IMG/VR virus record: IMGVR_UViG_3300037882_002578
Span: 62,001-126,000 of that record
Direction: 5' to 3' (one strand)
DNA: 64,000 nt
From: a virus
Below the pieces are notes generated by a model. The model worked only from the letters and a program-made list of their open reading frames with translations, had not been told where the DNA came from and made no database searches. Position 1 is the first letter of the stretch. Each line of letters begins with the position of its first letter. Position numbers and translations under genes: made by a program. Below are positions 44,904-51,758 of the stretch, piece by piece.

Positions 44904-45052
44904 CTGTTTATCTTTAAGTTACTAAAATGATTCATTCCATACTCAAACCCTGCTTGAAACATCCTTTTGTCATCTTCAAGACTTAATCTTTGCATGTAAG
45001 CAGATTGTTGAAGTGTTTCTTTATATTCTTCCCAAGCTTTTTTATAACTCAT
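44900..45052 (-). CDS. Small hypothetical protein (50 aa)
   Basis: Starts MSYKKAWEEYKETLQQS. Helical with Gln/Met. ATGA overlap with the GIY-YIG gene and 11-nt overlap with the upstream coiled-coil gene. Confidence 0.55.
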   Translation of the reverse strand: MSYKKAWEEYKETLQQSAYMQRLSLEDDKRMFQAGFEYGMNHFSNLKINR

Positions 45053-45233
45053 AATCGTTTAATGTATTTTTTAGCTCCTCAACTACTTCTTCTAAAGATT
45101 CAATTTGGGTATCTTTCTTAGAAATTTCATTTTGTAAACTTTCAACTTCTGTTTCTAATCTTTCTATTTCCGCAACTAAAGAATCAATACCATCTTTAGC
45201 ATAATCTACATTCCTTTCTAACTGTCTATCCAT
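45042..45233 (-). CDS. Short coiled-coil protein (63 aa)
   Basis: Almost entirely a heptad-repeat coiled coil (IERLETEVESLQNEISKKD...). First gene after the 45.25-kb promoter. Probably oligomerises. Partner unknown. Confidence 0.65.
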   Translation of the reverse strand: MDRQLERNVDYAKDGIDSLVAEIERLETEVESLQNEISKKDTQIESLEEVVEELKNTLNDYEL

Positions 45234-45253
45234 GTTTATATTATTTTATTCTA

Positions 45254-45285
45254 CAAATATACTACTAAATATTTTATCTCGCAAA
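45254..45285 (-). promoter_or_regulatory. Bacteroidetes-type promoter with extended upstream element
   Basis: Minus strand: TTTG (45285-45282), 20 nt, TATATTTG (45261-45254), preceded by the same ACGAAGTTTATTTGCG as the 40.2-kb promoter. Drives the polymerase operon. Confidence 0.85.
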
Positions 45286-45316
45286 TAAACTTCGTAAAAA
45301 CTTTAATTCATTTAAT

Positions 45317-45339
45317 CACTCGTGCCTCGTATTCAGCGC
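45317..45339 (+). repeat. CACTCGTGCCTCGTAT repeat
   Basis: Sixteen bases identical, in opposite orientation, to the copy at 34372-34394; 20 of 22 match when extended. Here it lies between the DnaB-operon terminator and the polymerase-operon promoter. Confidence 0.6.
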
Positions 45340-45340
45340 A

Positions 45341-45379
45341 AAAGAAAAAAATACAGAAGAAATTAATCAACTGTATTTT
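45341..45379 (-). terminator. Rho-independent terminator
   Basis: Minus strand stem AAATACAG with CTGTATTT, followed by TTTTTCTTTT. Ends the helicase operon. Confidence 0.8.
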
Positions 45380-45390
45380 ACATTAACCTT

Positions 45391-46509
45391 CTAAAAAGGA
45401 GGGTCTTCTCCAAAAGCATCTTTTAAACTACCTAAAGGCACTATAGACTCTTTCTCAAACACAGGAGTAGAACTAAATATAGGAGCTGAAGTTGAGAAAG
45501 TGTTTTCTACAATAGACTGTTTCATCTTTTTCAGTTGGTCTTCATTTAAGTCTAAACGCTTGACAAATAAGTCTTTCCAAGGATTATCTGATTCTCTAGT
45601 TTTTGTCACAAAAAAGAACAAGTTACCAACAGTAGAAAAAGAAACTCTGTCATTTTTATCTTCCTCGCCAAAAAATTCTGACAAGTAGTCATATCTATTT
45701 ACATTAACTTTTAAGTATTGGTCAATAGACTGTTTAAAAGGGTTAGTTATAATCACTATGTAAGAAGCTAACTGTTCCATAAAGGAAGACCCAAATATTA
45801 AAGAATTAGTTGGTATCATATCATTAGACTTGGCTTTTATTACCGCATTGTGAGAACGATTCAATTGAGATAGTAAAATAAAATATATGTTCTTAAACTC
45901 TAACTTTAGTAAATTAATACACTCAGAAATTCTTTCAAGAACAGATTGTTTATCAGAGCCTGAGAATAACAGTAAGTGGTCAATTGATAAAAGTATAGCA
46001 TCTTTTGATACGTTTAATAAACAAAAATCTCTAGTCATTTTGTAAAACTCTTCTGGAGTAACAGGAGCTTGAACTACATATCTTCTATTATCTTTTAAGT
46101 TTTCATAATACTCTTTTACTTTTTTTGCTTCATCTTCGTTAAAAGGTTCAAAAAGAATATCTGACTTCTTTTTTCCTAGTAAAGTATGAGTAGAGCGAAG
46201 CAGTTTATTTAACATTCTCATCTCCATGCTAAATTCTAGACTTACAAAATTATCGGCAAAAAAATTAATTTCTTTACTCATAATTTTTTCAATCATTCTA
46301 TAAAGAGTCTCTGACTTACCTGAACTTGGAGCACCAGCTAATAAAACACAGTCACCGACTAACAATCCTCCAATGTGACAGTCTATCATTTCTTCTCCTG
46401 TTTTAAGTATTAACTTTTCTTTTTTCTGTAGTTTATTTAATTCAGAGAAAGCTTCTGTAGCTGCATCACCTACTTTTCTTATTCTGTTATCTAGTTTAAT
46501 TTCTTGCAT
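45391..46509 (-). CDS. DnaB-like RecA-fold ATPase (replicative helicase)
   Basis: 372 aa. Walker A is GAPSSGKSETL, preceded by an H-I-G-G-L strand typical of DnaB/RadA ATPases. Walker B-like strand ILLSIDHLLLFSG and sensor FILLSQLNRSH follow. No N-terminal DnaB domain is present, so this is an ATPase-domain-only helicase. The C-terminal 60 residues are disordered and end in EDPPF, possibly for protein contacts. It should unwind DNA at the phage fork. It follows the winged-helix-like gene 46510 directly. Confidence 0.8.
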   Translation of the reverse strand: MQEIKLDNRIRKVGDAATEAFSELNKLQKKEKLILKTGEEMIDCHIGGLLVGDCVLLAGAPSSGKSETLYRMIEKIMSKEINFFADNFVSLEFSMEMRMLNKLLRSTHTLLGKKKSDILFEPFNEDEAKKVKEYYENLKDNRRYVVQAPVTPEEFYKMTRDFCLLNVSKDAILLSIDHLLLFSGSDKQSVLERISECINLLKLEFKNIYFILLSQLNRSHNAVIKAKSNDMIPTNSLIFGSSFMEQLASYIVIITNPFKQSIDQYLKVNVNRYDYLSEFFGEEDKNDRVSFSTVGNLFFFVTKTRESDNPWKDLFVKRLDLNEDQLKKMKQSIVENTFSTSAPIFSSTPVFEKESIVPLGSLKDAFGEDPPF

Positions 46510-47100
46510 TTAATTGTTGTTTATTCTTGAAAAAGCATCTTCAAAAAAATCTTTTCTTTTTTCGTAATATTGATATAGACGGCTTTGATAAATATCAAAT
46601 TTTGTCGAGAACAGGTTCGCACCTTTAAAAAATAAAAATTCTAGTTTTTGACTGAATTCTATTTCTTTATCATCATTTATAAATGTTTGGCAAAGAAAAG
46701 CTAAATGATTTTTAGAAATACCTGAGTTAGCTCTAAATTGGGAAATAAAATTTTTACATTTTCTTTTATTCCCAGATTCTTTATTCATAGACTTATATAC
46801 ATTTTCTAACCAATTAAACAGTTTAATATCGTCCTCGGTTATACTAGAGGTAGTAATATCATCTATCCAATCATTACCTACAGAAGTTAAACGAACAGTG
46901 TTATGCTCGTTTTCAGACTTGTTTTTAGGTTTTATGAATGTTATTAAGTTTGTCTCTTTAAACTTGCTTAAAACATCTTTAAAGTGATATTCTATAACTC
47001 CTGAGTTGTCTTCTATTTTATTAGCTTTTACCGCCAAAAGAAACATAAATTCGTTAGGAGAAATACCTCTACCATTTAACAGTTTAAAATTTATGTACAT
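46510..47100 (-). CDS. Putative replication accessory protein with winged-helix-like N-terminus
   Basis: 196 aa. The N-terminus (INFKLLNGRGISPNEFMFLL...IEYHFKDVLSKFKETNLI) looks like a winged helix. The second half is helical and contains KRKCKNFISQFR. Its stop is immediately before the DnaB-like ATPase start, the usual position of an initiator or helicase loader. Family unknown; role inferred from context. Confidence 0.6.
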   Translation of the reverse strand: MYINFKLLNGRGISPNEFMFLLAVKANKIEDNSGVIEYHFKDVLSKFKETNLITFIKPKNKSENEHNTVRLTSVGNDWIDDITTSSITEDDIKLFNWLENVYKSMNKESGNKRKCKNFISQFRANSGISKNHLAFLCQTFINDDKEIEFSQKLEFLFFKGANLFSTKFDIYQSRLYQYYEKRKDFFEDAFSRINNN

Positions 47101-47102
47101 GG

Positions 47103-47477
47103 CTATACAATTTTATTTAAACCTTCTTCTAACATCTCTGAAAAGCAAGTGCCTCCATTGTAAAATAAATATGTAAAATCTACAGTACCATCTTCATTCT
47201 TACTTGTAATATCTAAAAAGTCTGCATCCCTTTCTCCTGAATGTTGAATCATTTCATATAAAGTTTCTTTGTTGTATATATACTTAATATACATAGATTC
47301 TTTATATTTCTTAGATTTATCTCTTACTTGAAAAAGGGTGTAACCGTCTTCTAAATACTCCTCAAAGTCTTCTACTTCAAATCCATCTTTTGTTTTTAAC
47401 CATTTTTTAAAATCTTCAATACTTACATTATATTGAATAGGTTTTAATTTTCCTGTGTGTAATTCTGTACAACTCAT
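47103..47477 (-). CDS. Hypothetical acidic protein (124 aa)
   Basis: Starts MSCTELHTGKLKPIQYNVS. Acidic and aromatic, with a C-terminal helix. In the helicase operon. Function unknown. Confidence 0.6.
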   Translation of the reverse strand: MSCTELHTGKLKPIQYNVSIEDFKKWLKTKDGFEVEDFEEYLEDGYTLFQVRDKSKKYKESMYIKYIYNKETLYEMIQHSGERDADFLDITSKNEDGTVDFTYLFYNGGTCFSEMLEEGLNKIV

Positions 47478-47480
47478 ACT

Positions 47481-47729
47481 CTATCCTATTAATTCATCAA
47501 CATTTATATTCCAATTGTCTAATATCTCTTGAATACCTGAAAAAGAAACTTCTATTCCATCAAACACATCATTATTAGTGTTGTCTATATTTTCAAATTT
47601 CTGTTCTAATCTTTTTTTAAGCCGATTTATTTCCCATAAAGCTTGTACTAAATCATCTGCAATTAAACAGCGTTTAAGCTTTAAAGCATCTTCTGGATTA
47701 TCGTTATCAAATTTAATTTTAGTTTTCAT
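47481..47729 (-). CDS. Hypothetical protein (82 aa)
   Basis: Acidic, helical middle (LIADDLVQALWEINRLKKRL). Overlaps the upstream gene by 11 nt. Function unknown. Confidence 0.6.
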   Translation of the reverse strand: MKTKIKFDNDNPEDALKLKRCLIADDLVQALWEINRLKKRLEQKFENIDNTNNDVFDGIEVSFSGIQEILDNWNINVDELIG

Positions 47730-47928
47730 ATTTTAAAAGTATCAGTTTAGCTAATTGTATAGCATCTTTCTTTTCTATTTCTGTCTGCATTAGAACTCTA
47801 TCTTCTGAAGTGTCCATAAGATTAATAATTAAACATTTTTCATTTAAACAGAAAGTGTTTTCATCATTTTCAGAATGAGGGGTTGTGTCAAACTCTGTGA
47901 CATTACAATCAAATATTATTGTACTCAT
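47719..47928 (-). CDS. Hypothetical protein (69 aa)
   Basis: Starts MSTIIFDCNVTEFD. First gene of the helicase operon, 14 nt downstream of the promoter -7 box. Function unknown. Confidence 0.6.
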   Translation of the reverse strand: MSTIIFDCNVTEFDTTPHSENDENTFCLNEKCLIINLMDTSEDRVLMQTEIEKKDAIQLAKLILLKYEN

Positions 47929-47942
47929 AATTTATTTTTTTA

Positions 47943-47974
47943 CAAATATAATATTAATTTCCGCCGAAAACAAA
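47943..47974 (-). promoter_or_regulatory. Bacteroidetes-type promoter containing a GGCG motif
   Basis: Minus strand: TTTG (47974-47971), 20 nt, TATATTTG (47950-47943). The palindromic TTTCGGCGGAAA (47969-47958) occupies the spacer, where a bound regulator would compete with RNA polymerase. Confidence 0.85.
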
Positions 47975-48007
47975 TAAAATAGGAGAAACTTTTAAAAAAT
48001 ATCTCCT
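47971..48007 (-). terminator. Rho-independent terminator
   Basis: Minus strand stem AGGAGA with TCTCCT, then ATTTTATTTG. It ends the thyA operon and abuts the next promoter. Confidence 0.7.
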
Positions 48008-48099
48008 ATTAAATATGTAATAAATCTAAATACCACATAACATAAACCATATATAGCTATGTAAGGTATGGTACCTAAAATAAAATCTTTGCATTTCAT
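47992..48099 (-). CDS. Membrane miniprotein (35 aa)
   Basis: MKCKDFILGT followed by a hydrophobic helix (IPYIAIYGLCYVVF). Its end reaches into the terminator stem. Short, so moderately uncertain. Confidence 0.45.
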   Translation of the reverse strand: MKCKDFILGTIPYIAIYGLCYVVFRFITYLIGDIF

Positions 48100-48101
48100 G
48101 T

Positions 48102-48242
48102 TTAAGGTTTTAACTTGTAAAAGAGCACGTACCCTTCAGAATGTACACCTGCTGAAGCTATCGATATAATCTGACTAATTTGTATGTTACTGTTAACCCA
48201 ATCAGTTAACTCGTCTGTGTATTTAAAATGTCTCGTGTCCAT
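48102..48242 (-). CDS. Small hypothetical protein (46 aa)
   Basis: Starts MDTRHFKYTDELTDWVNS and ends with a beta strand (GYVLFYKLKP). Its ATG overlaps the stop of the MazG-like gene by one base (TAATG). Confidence 0.55.
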   Translation of the reverse strand: MDTRHFKYTDELTDWVNSNIQISQIISIASAGVHSEGYVLFYKLKP

Positions 48243-48658
48243 TACAAAAATTGTTTAAGGTTAGGTTTAAAATAATGTTTAGGTTTTAAAATTTTACCTA
48301 AAGGTCTTGACTCATCTAAAACTCCGTCCTCTCCGTTAATAATAGGTAAACCTTCTTCATCTAATTTACTCATATTACTACGCCAAACTTCTTCAAAACA
48401 CTTTTCAATGATATTTTGCATGCCATGCTCTAAGATTGTTCCGCAAAGGATAAAGAGTTGGTCAGTGAGCGCATCAGCGACTTCTATTAAATCATTGTTT
48501 TTAGCAGCTTCTAAATACTCCTCGTTTTCTTCTTTCATAAGTTCAAAACGGAGGTTAGCTTTTTCTAAACCTATTAGTGTCGGGCTTGGCTCTACATTTT
48601 GACCAAAGGCTACTTGAAAATCTCTTACTTGTGATAATTGTTTTTGCATTTTATTCAT
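48242..48658 (-). CDS. MazG-like / phosphoribosyl-ATP pyrophosphohydrolase-family protein
   Basis: 138 aa. LRFELMKEENEEYLEAAKNN followed by DLIEVADALTDQLFIL gives the E-x2-E...D-x3-D helices of the all-alpha NTP pyrophosphatase (MazG/PRA-PH) superfamily. The C-terminal RPLGKILKPKHYFKPN is a usual tail of this family in Bacteroidetes and their phages. Probably hydrolyses non-canonical or alarmone-type nucleotides or adjusts dNTP pools alongside thymidylate synthase in the same operon. Confidence 0.8.
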   Translation of the reverse strand: MNKMQKQLSQVRDFQVAFGQNVEPSPTLIGLEKANLRFELMKEENEEYLEAAKNNDLIEVADALTDQLFILCGTILEHGMQNIIEKCFEEVWRSNMSKLDEEGLPIINGEDGVLDESRPLGKILKPKHYFKPNLKQFL

Positions 48659-48917
48659 TTAAAGGTTCATATCTGTAAATACTGTTTAAAGTTTCAAAAG
48701 TGTTTTCATTAATTATTTTTGTTACGGGAGAAGTAGATATACCACTATTTTGATAATTAATATAACTTAAGTTAAATCTTTCTCCTACTGTAGGTTCTTT
48801 AATAAAATCTCCTACGTGAAACTCTTTAGATTCTCCAAAATCTGAATATGGGTGAAAAGGATTTTCTACTTTTCCTATTTTTGTTATTTTATAAATCATT
48901 TGTTTTTTATATTGCAA
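48651..48917 (-). CDS. Hypothetical protein (88 aa)
   Basis: Starts MQYKKQMIYKITKIGKVE; an internal ATG (MIYKITKI) would remove most of the 11-nt overlap with thyA. Small beta-barrel-like pattern ending in TFETLNSIYRYEPL. Function unknown. Confidence 0.6.
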   Translation of the reverse strand: MQYKKQMIYKITKIGKVENPFHPYSDFGESKEFHVGDFIKEPTVGERFNLSYINYQNSGISTSPVTKIINENTFETLNSIYRYEPLNE

Positions 48918-50577
48918 TTTCTAATTTCTCTGTTAAAGGTTTAATACCTTCCAAATTACTAAACTTAAAATCTTCAACTGTATGTTCATAAAAGTTCTTA
49001 GGTTCGCAAATCAATTCTATCTTAGGTTGTAATTTAGTAGGTTTTCTTTTTAATATTTCTTTGGCGGCATATAAATGCCTATCATAAATGTGACAGTTTT
49101 GAACTACATGTAACAGCTTACCAACTTCATGTTTAATTCCTGTTTTAAAAGTCAAATGATTACAAACCATCATACCTAGCATTACATATTGAATAGAATT
49201 AATACTTGAAGTCATTACATAATCTTGGCTTCTTTGACTTAAAGTTAAATCGATATATCTTGTTTTATACCATTTACCTTGCATTTCGTCTCCATTTTCA
49301 TTATCTCTAACACTCCACACTGTCTCGAATGCACATTCCATTAATTGTTTTTTATTTTGATTCTCGAAATTAAAAAATGATAGTAGATGCCTTCTGCCAA
49401 AGGGGTTATTTTCTATATTGAATAATAATTCATTTAGTTGGTTTTTTACTATAGGTAGCCTATACACATTATCTAAATCATTGACTATTTCGATTTTATC
49501 TAATATATTTTTATTTTTTTCTGTAATATTTTTAGGTGATGTGCTTAATATGTTTAAAACTTTTTTACCTGTAATACCTAAATACTCCCCTACCTCCCTA
49601 GTAGAGCCAAAAAAATTATTATCTACCTTATATATTTTCTGACTACTCCTATACAATAGATTTTCCTTATTTTTTATAAAAGCACAAGTGTTCTTACTAT
49701 AAAAATTAGCCCCATAATAATCTTTGTCTAAAACCCAATCTTTGAATTCATCCCTTTTTGCAGAGAAATAGTGAGGCACATGTACAATATCTTCTAAGAA
49801 ATTACTAAAAGAATGCCATCTATCGGTAACATTACTAATATTATATTTTTTATTATTATTCCCTTTACCTACTATTCTGTCTGTCATGTTACGCCACACT
49901 TTCATTAACAGTCTTATTGTAATTTCATCTAGTTTTGATTTACTATAGTCTCCGTAATAAAAAATATTTCCTATAGATTTATAAAAGGGGCTCATCACAT
50001 CTTTTCTAAGTCCCGATTCAATGACAATTCCGCAATCTAATAATTGTATTTTATATTTAAAGTAGGATATTCTATCTAAAACTCTATAATCGCAAAATTT
50101 ACCTTTAATTACTCTGTTTGATTGAGCATATTTTTCAGAAGTATACAGTTCTTCAAATTTTGGTAAATACTCACAATTTTCACTTAAAGGTTCTTTTTTA
50201 GTAACTTTTGTAAAATATTTTCTATTGCTTTCACAGTAAGGTTCTAAATTCCAAGCGTATGCTGTTCCTAAATTACCTTCTTCATTCATCCAATATCCCC
50301 ACCAATTAACCCCGTTTCTTAAAAAATCTTTTTGCTTATTAGACTGTTCAATGTAAATTGTTTTTATCTCTTGGAAAGCTCCTTTTAAAGCAGTTGTTCT
50401 CAAAGTGTTAATGGGAAAATCTCCTTTACTAATATCGTATTTAAAAACTTTTTGAGTTACAAACTTTGAATTTGCAGGTGTACCATCAGCCCAACGTGTT
50501 CTAGGCTCTTTATCCCACTGACCTTCTTCAAGGATTTCATATATAGTTTCTTTTAAGTATCTGTCTGCTTTTATCAT
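48907..50577 (-). CDS. thyA: Thymidylate synthase (ThyA type) interrupted in frame by an HNH endonuclease domain
   Basis: 556 aa, about 250 more than a normal ThyA. Residues 1-120 (LRTTALKGAFQEIKTIYIEQ, then NLGTAYAWNLEPY) and 373-556 (NNPFGRRHLLSFFN; catalytic Cys415 in QLMECAFETV; LSQRSQDYV; NCHIYDRHLY) are ThyA. Between them about 250 residues form an HNH-type homing endonuclease: beta-barrel region GKFCDYRVLDRISYFKYKI, then WRNMTDRI, DRWHSFSNFLED, WVLDKDYYGANFYSKNTCAF and a NUMOD1-like end. Enzyme role: dUMP to dTMP with methylene-THF. The frame is continuous, and intein splice residues (His-Asn before Ser/Thr/Cys) are not evident. Confidence 0.85.
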   Translation of the reverse strand: MIKADRYLKETIYEILEEGQWDKEPRTRWADGTPANSKFVTQKVFKYDISKGDFPINTLRTTALKGAFQEIKTIYIEQSNKQKDFLRNGVNWWGYWMNEEGNLGTAYAWNLEPYCESNRKYFTKVTKKEPLSENCEYLPKFEELYTSEKYAQSNRVIKGKFCDYRVLDRISYFKYKIQLLDCGIVIESGLRKDVMSPFYKSIGNIFYYGDYSKSKLDEITIRLLMKVWRNMTDRIVGKGNNNKKYNISNVTDRWHSFSNFLEDIVHVPHYFSAKRDEFKDWVLDKDYYGANFYSKNTCAFIKNKENLLYRSSQKIYKVDNNFFGSTREVGEYLGITGKKVLNILSTSPKNITEKNKNILDKIEIVNDLDNVYRLPIVKNQLNELLFNIENNPFGRRHLLSFFNFENQNKKQLMECAFETVWSVRDNENGDEMQGKWYKTRYIDLTLSQRSQDYVMTSSINSIQYVMLGMMVCNHLTFKTGIKHEVGKLLHVVQNCHIYDRHLYAAKEILKRKPTKLQPKIELICEPKNFYEHTVEDFKFSNLEGIKPLTEKLEIAI

Positions 50578-50595
50578 TATTTCTTTATTATATTA

Positions 50596-50627
50596 CAAAT
50601 GTAGTCACTGAGATTGTTAATTACATT
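50596..50627 (-). promoter_or_regulatory. Likely promoter of the thyA operon
   Basis: Minus strand TACATTTG (50603-50596), with AATG at the -33 position 20 nt upstream, a degenerate upstream box. The thyA ATG is 18 nt downstream. Confidence 0.6.
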
Positions 50628-50712
50628 GACAAGTTCCATAAGGATTACTCTCTGAAAATGTTGACATTTGTTGGCATAATCCACACCAACGTGTCCAAGT
50701 TTCTTCTTCCAT
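50617..50712 (-). CDS. Possible 31-aa cysteine-rich miniprotein
   Basis: Reads MEEETWTRWCGLCQQMS... and ends TCQCN: a CxxC and a CxC, zinc-knuckle-like. Preceded by its own -7 box (50727-50734). Very short. Confidence 0.45.
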   Translation of the reverse strand: MEEETWTRWCGLCQQMSTFSESNPYGTCQCN

Positions 50713-50726
50713 AATTTATTTTTTTA

Positions 50727-50758
50727 CAAATGTATTACTTTTATTTTGATATTCCTAG
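50727..50758 (-). promoter_or_regulatory. Possible promoter, -7 box only clear
   Basis: Minus strand TACATTTG (50734-50727) 14 nt before the ATG at 50712. The -33 region reads CTAG, so only half of the consensus is present. Confidence 0.45.
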
Positions 50759-50934
50759 TAAATAGTTATTTTTTTCTGACTTGTTAGATACCACATTTTT
50801 GAAATTTCACAAAAATAATATCGACATGGCTTAACAGCTTTACAACTATTATAATTGGTATTTATTATTCTTTCTAGTTCCTCTCGAACCTCTTTTTCTG
50901 AATTAAATCCTCGTTTTTCTTTTTTATCTTCCAT
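50755..50934 (-). CDS. Small cysteine-containing protein (59 aa)
   Basis: Charged N-terminal helix (MEDKKEKRGFNSEKEV...), then C-K-A-V-K-P-C and YYFCEIS, three cysteines of a likely metal site. Similar in layout to the miniprotein at 39073. Confidence 0.55.
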   Translation of the reverse strand: MEDKKEKRGFNSEKEVREELERIINTNYNSCKAVKPCRYYFCEISKMWYLTSQKKITIY

Positions 50935-50957
50935 GATTATTTATTTACTATTTTATA

Positions 50958-51023
50958 CTAAATTTTACTAGCTCCCCACTTTATTACTTCCCAAATTACA
51001 ATTGTAATAATAATTGTTTTCAT
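50958..51023 (-). CDS. Possible 21-aa membrane peptide
   Basis: Reads MKTIIITIVIWEVIKWG plus four residues. ATGA overlap with the upstream 65-aa gene is the main support. Too short to be sure. Confidence 0.3.
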   Translation of the reverse strand: MKTIIITIVIWEVIKWGASKI

Positions 51024-51217
51024 ATTATCATTTTTAAGTATTCTTCAACATTTTCTATGTCTTGGAATGGTGTGTTATTCAAATCCTGTCCTATTGTTTT
51101 TCGCCGAAATAAAAAATTAAAATAATAAACTGATTTTACAATATAATACTCAGGTAATTCATTCCTATCTCCTAAACTACGATACAAAGGTTGTATCTCA
51201 AAGACCACCCGTTTCAT
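51020..51217 (-). CDS. Hypothetical protein (65 aa)
   Basis: Starts MKRVVFEIQPLYRSLGD. Contains FNFLFRRKTIG, whose codons are a TTTCGSCGAAA motif copy (51099-51109). 4-nt overlap with the upstream gene. Confidence 0.55.
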   Translation of the reverse strand: MKRVVFEIQPLYRSLGDRNELPEYYIVKSVYYFNFLFRRKTIGQDLNNTPFQDIENVEEYLKMII

Positions 51218-51624
51218 TTCTTAACTATTTCTATTAGCTTTTTAAGACATTCTAATTCAGCTTTTTCGTATACTTTACTATAAACATCATAATCAACTTC
51301 AATAATTTTAAAAAAATCTAAACTACTATCAGGATATGTTATTTCCCCAACATATAAAGAAATATTCCCATCGTCACATTGATGTTCCCAAGTTAAATTG
51401 TATTTTTCTCTAAAAAATTTAAAAGCTTGTGAATAAATTGGAGCTGTACAACATTTATTTTGTATAGGAAAATTTCCTTTACCTTCGGATATATTCAAAA
51501 TTAATTCTATATCATTTTCAGATATATCCCAACTACCTTTTTGATACTCACCAAAACAAGGTTCATCAAATCCTAATTCTTTTAACTCTAAAGCTAATTC
51601 ATAAGGCACAAATAAATCTTCCAT
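51214..51624 (-). CDS. Hypothetical protein (136 aa)
   Basis: Acidic mixed alpha/beta protein (MEDLFVPYELALELKELG...; QAFKFFREKYNL) with four Cys, one of them in KCCTAP. First gene after the 51.65-kb promoter. Function unknown. Confidence 0.6.
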   Translation of the reverse strand: MEDLFVPYELALELKELGFDEPCFGEYQKGSWDISENDIELILNISEGKGNFPIQNKCCTAPIYSQAFKFFREKYNLTWEHQCDDGNISLYVGEITYPDSSLDFFKIIEVDYDVYSKVYEKAELECLKKLIEIVKK

Positions 51625-51650
51625 AATTACTTCTTTTTAAATTTCTTTTA

Positions 51651-51682
51651 CAAATGTATAACTAATTTTTCACTCCTGCAAG
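51651..51682 (-). promoter_or_regulatory. Bacteroidetes-type promoter
   Basis: Minus strand: CTTG (51682-51679), 20 nt, TACATTTG (51658-51651). Drives 51624 leftward. Confidence 0.8.
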
Positions 51683-51704
51683 AAAAAAACTGAAAAATAA
51701 TTAA

Positions 51705-51735
51705 AATAAAAAAGACCCACTTTTTAGGTGAGTCT
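51705..51735 (-). terminator. Rho-independent terminator after nrdA
   Basis: Minus strand stem AGACTCAC with GTGGGTCT (one T-G pair), then TTTTTTATTTTAATTATTTT, the same T-rich tail as at 40.27 kb. Confidence 0.85.
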
Positions 51736-51758
51736 TAGTCTTGTTGTTTATTTATATA

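Noticed and set aside
48907-50577. Classical intein in thymidylate synthase
   Set aside because: No Hint-domain blocks and no His-Asn followed by Ser/Thr/Cys at the downstream junction. The inserted domain is an HNH endonuclease of the free-standing phage type. An atypical intein cannot be fully excluded.
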